From Misgurnus anguillicaudatus (lineage: Eukaryota > Chordata > Actinopteri > Cypriniformes > Cobitidae), in the NCBI RefSeq assembly GCF_027580225.2, contig NC_073339.2, positions 39,174,501-39,238,500 of the forward strand: a stretch of 64,000 nucleotides of DNA, in the 5' to 3' direction. The position numbers were made by a program, and so were the translations under genes. Of this stretch, positions 58,501 to 64,000 are shown in pieces; positions within the stretch are counted from its first letter, which is position 1, and each line of letters opens with the position of its first letter. The notes under the pieces are model-generated. The model had not been told where the DNA came from and made no database searches. It worked only from the letters and a program-made list of their open reading frames with translations.

Positions 58501-59821
58501 TCAGAGTGACCTTAAAACTACCAACATGCAGGAAATGAAGATCACCGTAGAAACCTACTATGAAGAGGTAACTTAAAGTGCATTTAATTATACATAAAAT
58601 CCTTTAAAGGCACACCATGGAACTTTTTGGCCACTAGGGGGTGCTAGACATGTATTTTTCACGCCTGGCGCCCCTAGAGGCCACAAGCGCCGCAGCACTG
58701 TCGCAAAGGAAAGGAACTGGCCAACCTTAAAACTAAACTAAAAACTAAACATTTGAAACGCTAAACGATCAACATTTTGAGACAACAGGGAGAAACGCAG
58801 TCATGTTACAACTTTATGATGAGGAACTCGTCGTGGCAGAAGCCATTTCTCAATCTGAAGGTTGCAGCCTCCGGATGTCGTATTTCTAAGCTGCATACGT
58901 CATCAAGACTGTCTTATTTCAGAATATTAACAAGTATAAAGTTGACTATTATACTTAGTTAATCGTAAATTGTTGCAGTATGCTTATGACTTGCGAATGT
59001 AATGCTCAGTTTACCTTAATAAACCAGGCTTGATGACGTATTCAGCCTCCATATTTGACTTCCGGAGGCTGCAGCCTTCCAATTGAGAAACGACCAGAAG
59101 TATTTCCTTGCCTTTTTCCAAACAAATATTGTTGCATCGTCTCTCTCTCCCTCGCCACCAGGATTTTCCGCAATGGCGCTCGTTTTTCCTCTCTTTTGTG
59201 TGAAAATTGTCGCTCCAAATCCAAGTAAACCGATGTGTTTAGGTCTGCCACTTTGTAATACGTCACGCGAGTGACAGCGGAACGCAGCAAATATATAAAA
59301 AATTGCCTTAAAGGGGAATTGAACCCGGGTCATAGGTCCGTGAGACTAACACGGTGCCACAGAGTCACATAATAGAAGTTGCTCTCTACACTCCTTAAGT
59401 AGCCTCCAGCAAAATTCATGTTAAAAACAAATTGTGTGGAGGAAGTGACGTATGCCGTAAAGCAGTCGAATTTTGTAGTTTTTTTTTAGTGCTCTGGTTA
59501 CTACCAGAAACCCTAAGTTTTAAAATACGAGTAAAAGTGATACAGACCCCGTCAGGCTATGGTAGACATGTCATTCAACCTATTTAAAGTCGATGCACTA
59601 TCACAAGGGTCTTGAAAATGTATTATGAAGGTTGAAAAATTACATGGTGTCGCTTTAATTAAATTTACTCTGATGTTTTGTGATAAGCTTAAGTGATAAA
59701 AGTCTGTATTTTCATGTTTAGGTTCAAAGGTTGCGCGTGTTGTTGGAGTTAGCAGAGAAAAGGTACAAACATTGTTTAAGAATAGAATTAAGAATATATC
59801 TTGATCTTATGTGATTTGAAT

Positions 59822-59889
<68 letters not shown>

Positions 59890-62800
59890 CACTCTCTTTG
59901 TCTCTCTCTCTCTCTCTCTCTAGTAATAATGCAGAGAGCAAAGACGCCAGGCAAAAGAACAAGTCCCTTAGTGCAACAGTGCTGAAACTCACAAAGACTG
60001 TTAAACAGTTGGAGGATGAGAACCAGGAACTAAAACAAGAAATGACACGGGAAGAGATCAGCATGCTGGAAAGCCCTGTGTGCCGGGCCAAAGGTACTTA
60101 CATTACATTTACAATTCACATTATAACCAAACTTAAAGGTATAGGTTTTAAAAATATGGAAATGCTCTCATAAGTTATTCACCTGTGTGCCATCCCAGAT
60201 CTATATAACTTTCATTCTTCAGTTAAACACAAACAAATCACTTTATATTAAAATGCTGTCATGTCATTTTCTTATATGGTGGCCACTAGAGGTATGATAA
60301 ACCGGTAGATATTTGTCAGCCGGTAGAAATTTTGGACTATCGTCTCTATCAAGGTTACACACCCGTCACCTTGCTTGTGCGCATGATCACAAAAAGTATT
60401 TAAGCACCGCAGTTTTAAAACAAGTGATTCTAAGCCATTGAAACGTGATGAAATGCGTACAAGACAGCTAGTCAGGAAACATGCAAGAACCAATGAGATT
60501 CAATGTTATCAATGTGCCACCATTTTTGATGTCATACAGACTACAATGACTACGTTTACATGTACACCAATAATGCGATTATTTCCAATAATCAGAGTAA
60601 AGACCTCTTCACTCCTGTTTACATGCAGTTTTTTATTTTTTGATTATTCGCTAATGATTGTGTTTATGCACACATAGCCCAATGCAGAGCACCAACTCTC
60701 ATATACTGTCCACTGTTTTAATTTACTTAAGTTAAAGGCGGGGTGCACAATCTCTGAAAGCCAATGTTGACATTTGAAATCACCTAAACAAGCACGCCCC
60801 TACCCAATAGAATCGGGACCTTCTTTTGATAGACCCGCCCTTTTCCAAAGCATTTCTCAAAAATCGTGCACCCCGCCTTTAAATGACAAACACGTTCTTA
60901 TGGACGTATTTCGTTACTTTGTGCCGTGATGAGACAGATAGTGTGGTATAAATGCGTATGCACCTGTTTTAAGACGATTATTTCTGCTGCAATTATGAGC
61001 TTGATCGCATTGTCTTTATCAAAGTATTTTGTTTACATGAGGTATAATCGCAATATTGCCAAAATCCCATTATAATTGCATTATGAGGGTGCATGTAAAC
61101 GTGGTCATTGTTTTTGTTTTCAAACAAAAATTTCGGCATTCTGATGTGTGCCTTAATAAATCAAATAATGTATGAATATAATAAATACGTTTTTAGGTAT
61201 TTTAGGTAGATATTCTGAGTTGAATTCAGCCATATACAGTAATATGTGTTTGTGTTTTTAGGTTATATGGATTGGAGTAAACAGAGACTGGTCCGACGAA
61301 TCCTGGACCTCGAAAAGGTTTTGCCATCTTTAATATTATACACCCTACCTCATAGAAAGCATGATCACTTGTGTATCATTTATATATCATCCGATTGAAT
61401 GCTGAATCTTTTTTGATTTTATCACATACATAGTGCAAGATTGCTATTATTAATATTGATATACTGGCTCAGTGGGTAGCACTGTTGCCTCAAACCAAGA
61501 AGGTCCCTGCTCCCTGTTTTTTAACAGCAGTCTCATTAGACATGCTGTTTTGATTCTCTCATCAATGTGAGGTCACATTGATAAAGCCCCGCCCACTTAC
61601 AGTCCTGCATTACAATAGTTTCCACCCTCAGCAAGTTGTACTCTGTCCACTAGATAATATTCTCTCAAACTGTAATAATTAGATCTATTTGAACTAAAAG
61701 TGCTCACTGTGTGTTTGTAAGGAAGTGAGGAGCTGTAACTCATTTGCATTTAAAGGTACAGAAATTAAAACAGCGCGGTTTGCTCCCACCCAAATAGGGT
61801 CATGTTGGACATGCTACAATAAATGATTTGTGGGGTATTTTAAGATGAAACTTCACAGACACATTCTGGGCACACCTTAGACTTTGCTGCATCTGGTAAA
61901 AAGGCCATAATAGGTGCCCTTTAAAGGGGTCCTATGACATTGCTAAAAAGAACATTATTTTGTGTATTTGGTGTAATGCAATTTTTTTAGTGACAGGAAT
62001 ATGTGGAGGCATGTTTAAATGAGGCATTTTAGAAAGGCGTGGATGAGCCTTCACTTTTAGAAAGAATATCTCTTTGGAGTTAAGACTTTAATCTTTAAAA
62101 CTTTACAGATTTTATATATGCACAAACAGCTTTTAACACTTCAAAGACAACGGGAAACATGAAATCGCACCCTTTAATCAGGTTTTGCCCTTGCATGCAC
62201 CTGTTTTGGTGGATTTGGGTTTGAGGTACACACAACAGTCTGTTTGAGCAATGCAAATGTTTTCAAATATGTGTTTAATATAATTTTACTATTTTTTTTA
62301 CAGAGAGTTGAGCAGATGAAGAATCTTCAGGTTTCTAAAGTGTCAGAGTCACAGAAGGGCCCAGAAGAAGTCACTGAGTCTGAATTAGCCAATCAGAGCA
62401 AATCTGTTGATGCAGAGATACACCTGTCATTGAATACTGAGACTAATGCGCATCTAAGAGACGTGCTTAAGAAACTTCAAGTGGAGAATAAAGAATTAAA
62501 GGATAAACTAACCTGTCGAGAGTGAGTTGACACAAACATACACGCATCATAACACAGTACAATACTATCTATTAATATCATAACAACAAAATAATTCATA
62601 CAGAATGGCAATAGAAATGGTTAATGTAAATGGTCCCATGATGTTATAATGCTTTCTATGGTACAGTAGAAACATATTATGTGTGGTGATCTGTTACTGT
62701 TTGGTTAACTAAAGTTGCATTGTGTAACTTTTAAAAGGATTTCTTGACAAAAATGCATAATAACTATATTATCAGTGGTGTATAAAGACCTTACATAATG

Positions 62801-63269
62801 AATTGTATTATTTTTATTACCTTAGAATGAGTCGTTTTTATCTACATATACCGTGGGTCTCACATGGAAGTCTCTATTTCGCACCGCCATGTTTTTACAG
62901 TAGCCCTAAACTGACAAACTGCTCTATGGAGCGCATTTTGTCTCTGTTGTCTAAGACGATGACTTGTTTGTCCTGTGGCGGCTACCGTAGCTTCACTGTG
63001 CGTTTCGAAAGGAAGGGTTGAGCTGTGGACTGAGCCGTTGGTTACAGTTCACAGTCTCACCACTAGATGCCACTAAAAATCTACACAGTGGACTTTTAAT
63101 GGCAAAGTGTTTCAGGTTGTTTAAACTAAGTAATTTGTAGTTATTCTTTAAACAATTTTGTTTTTTTCAGTGAGGAGAAAAAGCAGCTGTCTTTTGAGAA
63201 GGATGAAAGCATGAAAGAGGTGCTTAAAGAACAAATCAAAGACCATGAAAGACTGATGCAGACACACAG
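45478..63269 (+). CDS. iqce: IQ domain-containing protein E, exons 1-15 (3'-partial)
   Basis: IQCE works with EFCAB7 at the base of the primary cilium to hold the EVC-EVC2 complex, promoting Hedgehog signalling. The exons are 45478-45528, 45692-45736, 45938-45983, 55101-55253, 55405-55524, 55624-55694, 55988-56101, 56215-56265, 56685-56755, 58495-58567, 59722-59762, 59924-60093, 61262-61317, 62304-62521 and 63171-63269. All junctions keep frame and give 459 codons. Conserved blocks include PGTPDYKEKEDMYDEIIDLK, RHLEEDNVKKDRQIEQLL, INGLKHRIMRLEQQCREKE, EMKITVETYYEEVQRLR and YMDWSKQRLVRRILDLEK. The C-terminal IQ motifs are beyond the window. Intron 3 (about 9.1 kb) contains an endogenous retrovirus. 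Confidence 0.95.
46127..46628. mobile_element. MITE with CAACCTGATCTCAC ends and 7-bp duplication
   Basis: CAACCTGATCTCACGAATTT and its partner ending GTGAGATCATGTTG form the ends. GCTTAAG flanks both sides (46120-46126 and 46629-46635). The interior is palindromic with repeated TTCCGTGGCATTCTCACGGA words. No transposase is seen. It lies in iqce intron 3 just left of the retrovirus. Confidence 0.85.
46761..46764. repeat. Target-site duplication GTAC (left)
   Basis: GTAC at 46761-46764 immediately before the left LTR is repeated at 53705-53708 immediately after the right LTR. The four-base length agrees with the gamma/epsilon-like assignment. Confidence 0.8.
46765..47847 (-). repeat. 3' LTR of the retrovirus
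   Basis: On the minus strand it starts TGTGGGATTTTAATGTC and ends TTAAAGTCCAACA. TATAAAT (near 46930) and AATAAA (near 46831) are about 100 bases apart, as a TATA box and polyadenylation signal in a short-R LTR. ORFs of 79 codons in it occur identically in the other LTR and are not genes. Confidence 0.92.
47848..47860 (-). other. Polypurine tract
   Basis: CAAGAGAGGGAAT on the minus strand abuts the start of the 3' LTR, the normal place for the plus-strand primer of a retrovirus. Confidence 0.75.
47875..48314 (-). pseudogene. env: env remnant: signal peptide and transmembrane tail, ectodomain deleted
   Basis: A leader begins with an ATG at 48314 (MKLYGDWKVLWALGVM, then a hydrophobic run) and stops at 48177-48179. 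A second frame from 48105 to 47875 carries a strong hydrophobic span, the Cys-rich CGCCCIPC motif typical of retroviral transmembrane tails, and a PPPY motif near the end. The surface subunit and the TM ectodomain are absent. A splice-acceptor-like TTTTTCCACAG lies just before the ATG, as expected for a spliced env message. No working envelope can be made. Confidence 0.8.
48521..48877 (-). pseudogene. Macro domain (OARD1/TARG1-like) in the retrovirus, frameshifted
   Basis: Conserved macro-domain blocks appear in order: VHKKGDIF, LAHCIDWAYGAGIAVQF, HTGECAVTHEDDGRLIFHLI, TKQ, PTYENF, then GCGLDKLDFHKVVEIL and ITITVYL. In human OARD1, which removes ADP-ribose from glutamate, the catalytic residues are Lys84 in LITK and Asp125 in GCGLD, and both positions are present. 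A one-base shift in the T run near 48846-48852 and a break near 48615, with some 25 residues missing between PTYENF and GCGLD, inactivate this copy. The start of the domain is in frame with integrase C-terminal sequence upstream through a polar linker, suggesting a Pol-macro fusion or a gene between pol and env. Confidence 0.82.
49040..50660 (-). pseudogene. pol: pol remnants: protease, RNase H and integrase pieces
   Basis: RALVDNG near 50595 resembles the protease active-site strand. FMDG near 50005 and AGFAVV through YSDYEYVIGAV (49965-49780) are an RNase H domain with two of its acidic residues. Fragments NHGFPRQ (about 49610), NRISGFTSFELLTGRQFPG (about 49330-49400) and WAEPRRSRP with VQLQGKGDTWFH (about 49080-49180) are the integrase core and C-terminal domain. 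The reverse transcriptase palm is absent. Stops and frameshifts are frequent throughout. Confidence 0.8.
50546..50573. repeat. Poly(T) tract in the retrovirus
   Basis: About 24 consecutive T after CTTTTTT on the plus strand (poly(A) on the element's coding strand), inside the deleted protease and reverse-transcriptase region. It might mark a processed or template-switch junction, or be simple slippage. Confidence 0.7.
50680..51577 (-). pseudogene. gag: gag remnant with late domains and a broken zinc knuckle
   Basis: A 228-codon open frame (51577-50891) holds PSAP and PPPY late-domain motifs near its start, a coiled-coil stretch (EIKALKIKMERLQQ) and an Arg and Gly rich nucleocapsid region ending CYVCGQEGH. 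The next codon is TAA, inside the zinc knuckle, and the frame then continues with the fourth ligand to a TGA near 50680. Matrix-like sequence lies upstream (about 51610-51760, with TRLALVAAAMQAIKSKK) in a broken frame. No capsid major-homology region is seen, so capsid has probably been deleted. Confidence 0.82.
51967..52365 (-). repeat. Three tandem 138-142-bp repeats in the retroviral leader
   Basis: CAGTATTC(G/T)TGGACC starts at 51967, 52109 and 52247, with ACCTGAGT(C/T)GGTATTTTAT and CCTAATGT(A/G)TTAAAGGA in each unit. Copies two and three are nearly identical. They lie between the 5' LTR and gag, the place of the packaging signal in retroviruses. Confidence 0.85.
52622..53704 (-). repeat. 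5' LTR of the retrovirus
   Basis: It matches the other LTR along its full length. The only differences I found by eye are at three sites corresponding to T/C near 47455, G/A near 47609 and A/T near 47623, about 0.3 percent. That implies a recent insertion. On the minus strand it is followed by one A and then TGGTGACCCCTGACG, the expected primer-binding site. I cannot name the tRNA. Confidence 0.92.
53942..54677. mobile_element. Nested MITEs right of the retrovirus
   Basis: The outer element ends GGTACATTCACATGGGGCG and CGTGTGAATGTACCGTTAAC. Inside it, 53971-54249 is a separate palindrome with AAGGCAACACTATGTAGTTT against AACTACATAGTGTTGCTTTA. No ORF of interest. Confidence 0.7.
54840..55073. 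mobile_element. MITE fragment adjoining iqce exon 4, sister of 62712
   Basis: It shares GGGCTACTGTAGAAACATGG, the TATAT(A/T) run and AAAGTTACACAATGCACCTTT with the element at 62712-63100, in opposite orientation. It ends only 28 bases before iqce exon 55101-55253. Confidence 0.7.
55624..63269 (+). CDS. iqce: iqce coiled-coil exons
   Basis: Exons 6-15 encode a long heptad-rich region, heavy in Glu, Lys, Gln and Leu and typical of an extended coiled coil. The segments include KTVKQLEDENQELKQEM, LRDVLKKLQVENKELKDKL and KEQIKDHERLMQTHR at the window edge. The segment SESQKGPEEVTESELANQSK in exon 14 is a polar interruption. Exon 12 is preceded by a (TC)n microsatellite that serves as its polypyrimidine tract. 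Confidence 0.92.
56320..56615. repeat. Dispersed repeat, CCAGTCATAAG family
   Basis: GTGACCATATATTACAAAAC and CCAGTCATAAGTAACAGAGG at the left, and TGACTGGTTTTGTGGTCCAG and GGTCACGTATGAG at the right, give inverted ends. Relatives lie at 19330, 20835 and 63548. It lies in iqce intron 8. Confidence 0.65.
56897..57339. mobile_element. Tc1/mariner-type MITE
   Basis: TACAGTCAAGCTCAAAATTA and TAATTTTGAGCTTGACTGTA are perfect inverted ends that continue through ATTCATACCCTTTGTAA. TA-type ends with a long repeat fit Tc1/mariner. The interior has no transposase. It lies in iqce intron 9. Confidence 0.85.
57351..57684. mobile_element. MITE with TTTAACTCTTTCCCCGCCA end
   Basis: GTTTAACTCTTTCCCCGCCA and GGCTGGCAACTTAAAAAAAG with AGTTAAAC are imperfect inverted ends, and the interior word TGACAAGTTTTTACGGCA is typical of the family. 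No gene is present. Confidence 0.55.
58607..59660. mobile_element. Composite MITE region in iqce intron 10
   Basis: TTTAAAGGCACACCATGGAA at the left and AAATTACATGGTGTCGCTTT at the right are inverted ends. Within it, AGGCTGCAGCC-type arms around 58855 and 59065 form a second palindrome. A tRNA-like piece lies at 59310-59372. Confidence 0.6.
59310..59372 (-). repeat. tRNA-like SINE fragment
   Basis: On the minus strand GTGACTCTGTGGCACCGTGT is followed by GACCCGGGTTCAATTCCCC, a clear B box and T-loop. The acceptor stem does not pair well and the D arm is irregular, so I read it as a SINE piece rather than a tRNA gene. Confidence 0.5.
59825..59922. repeat. (TC)n microsatellite at the iqce exon 12 acceptor
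   Basis: About 58 bases of pure CT, then a short interruption and 20 more, run directly into the TAG acceptor at 59921-59923. It replaces a normal polypyrimidine tract. Confidence 0.9.
60546..61109. mobile_element. Palindromic MITE split by another MITE
   Basis: ATGACTACGTTTACATGTAC and GTGCATGTAAACGTGGTCAT are inverted ends. The TTAAAGGCGGGGTGCAC element (60732-60882) is inserted inside it. Both lie in iqce intron 12. Confidence 0.75.
60732..60882. mobile_element. MITE with TTAAAGGCGGGGTGCACGAT ends, copy 3
   Basis: TTAAAGGCGGGGTGCACAAT and ATCGTGCACCCCGCCTTTAA form near-perfect ends around a 110-bp interior closely similar to 39818-39982. Confidence 0.85.
61440..62175. other. iqce intron 13: repeats only
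   Basis: The stretch contains diverged dispersed repeats, for example AAAGGGGTCCTATGACATTG (61923), related in style to the AAAGGGGACATATCATGAAA repeat at 10520. No exon or RNA gene is visible. Confidence 0.5.
62712..63100. mobile_element. MITE with AAAGTTGCATTGTGTAACTT end in iqce intron 14
   Basis: The left end is AAAGTTGCATTGTGTAACTT and the interior has TATTATCAGTGG and CGCCATGTTTTTACAGTAGC. The right end contains CACTAGATGCCACTAAAAAT. It is related to 54840-55073 and to a piece at 46055-46100. The ORF inside it is not a gene. Confidence 0.65.
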
Positions 63270-63547
63270 GTTTGTAATACAATACAGTATACTGTGGTTT
63301 TTGCTAATGCACCAGACACATCTTAGAAAGGTTTTGCTGTTGATCAAGAATCTGAAATCTAAATGTGATGTTATGTGAGACACACTTTTAAAAGTATTTT
63401 ATACATTTACATTTACAATTAAATTAAAAAATTTAGGTTTAGTGGAGTTTTACCATAACACATGGCTGTCTCATACATTACACACTTTTTTTAACGTGTG
63501 TACATTTGGCAGATCGTTTTATCTAAAGAATGCATTAAATCGATACA

Positions 63548-64000
63548 TTAGTGATCCTGGACCACAAACCAGTCATACTGGTCAATATTTTTAATTGAGA
63601 TTTATACATCAATGAAAAGCCTATTCAGTTTTCGTGTGATGCAAATACGAAAATATTTGGCCGAGATGCATCTACTTGAAAATCTGGAATCTTCAGGTTG
63701 CAAAAATCTAAATATTGAGAATATCGTCTAAAAAGATGTCCAAATAAAGTTCTTGCAACAAGTATTACTAATGATAAATACATTTTTGATATTTACGATA
63801 TAAACTTTGCCAAATATCTTCAAGAAACATCATGATATTAACTTAAACGGACATTTCAGAAGACTTTTTTAAGATGTAAAATAAATCTTTGGTGTCCTCA
63901 GAGTTCAAATGTGAAGTTTTAGCTCAAAATATACAATTTATTATAGCATGTTAAAATTGCCACTTTGTAGGTGTGAGCAAAAATGTGCCATTTTTGGGTG
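63548..64000. repeat. Two dispersed repeats at the right edge
   Basis: 63548-63830 belongs to the CCAGTCATAAG family. 63850-64000 (TTTGGTGTCCTCAGAGTTCA and TTTAGCTCAAAATATACAAT) is the reverse complement of 10740-10935 and is cut by the window end. Both lie in iqce intron 15. Confidence 0.6.

Noticed and set aside
59310..59372. tRNA gene on the minus strand
   Set aside because: It has a good B box, but the acceptor and D arms do not fold properly, and it sits in a repeat-dense intron.

Overview
The window is vertebrate nuclear DNA from a teleost, most probably a cyprinid. It holds split genes with GT-AG introns, two of whose products match bony-vertebrate proteins almost residue for residue. 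Very many short palindromic DNA transposons (MITEs), tRNA-derived SINE pieces and long microsatellites lie between the exons. There are no bacterial signals: no operons, rRNA or CRISPR. Nearly all single-frame ORFs in non-exon DNA are chance or repeat-derived.

Layout. (1) 3578-26902, plus strand: all but the first exon of a GRK4-type G-protein-coupled receptor kinase. Fifteen exons give about 555 residues covering the RGS-homology domain, the kinase domain and the C-terminal membrane tail. The last intron appears to be of the GC-AG class. (2) 26903-33630: gene-free 3' flank with an (AT)n tract and several MITEs. (3) 42401 down to 33631, minus strand: a complete SNX8-type sorting nexin of eleven exons and 447 codons, with a PX domain followed by a BAR-like helical region. 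The splice donor after exon 6 is broken or non-standard. (4) 42402-45477: intergenic DNA between two divergent genes, with an X-box-like RFX site and GC-rich DNA before the next gene. (5) 45478-63269 and beyond the right edge, plus strand: the first fifteen exons (459 codons) of IQCE, a ciliary Hedgehog-pathway scaffold. Its C-terminal IQ motifs lie outside the window.

The third iqce intron (45984-55100) contains a minus-strand endogenous retrovirus at 46765-53704. It has two 1083-bp LTRs that differ at only three positions I could find, a 4-bp GTAC target duplication, a primer-binding-site position and a polypurine tract. Between them are decayed gag, pol and env. The most notable feature is a macro domain of the OARD1/TARG1 type at 48521-48877, lying between the integrase C-terminal region and env and in the integrase reading frame at its start. 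The positions matching the two OARD1 catalytic residues (Lys and Asp) are still visible, although frameshifts and a deletion have broken the domain. A retrovirus carrying an ADP-ribose hydrolase-like domain is the best candidate here for an undescribed system.

The second candidate is a 1.17-kb inverted-repeat element in a snx8 intron (37053-38220). It carries a small zinc-ribbon exon with its own splice donor.

SNX8 and IQCE lie near each other on human chromosome 7p22, whereas GRK4 is on human 4p16. The grk4-snx8 linkage seen here is therefore a rearrangement relative to human.
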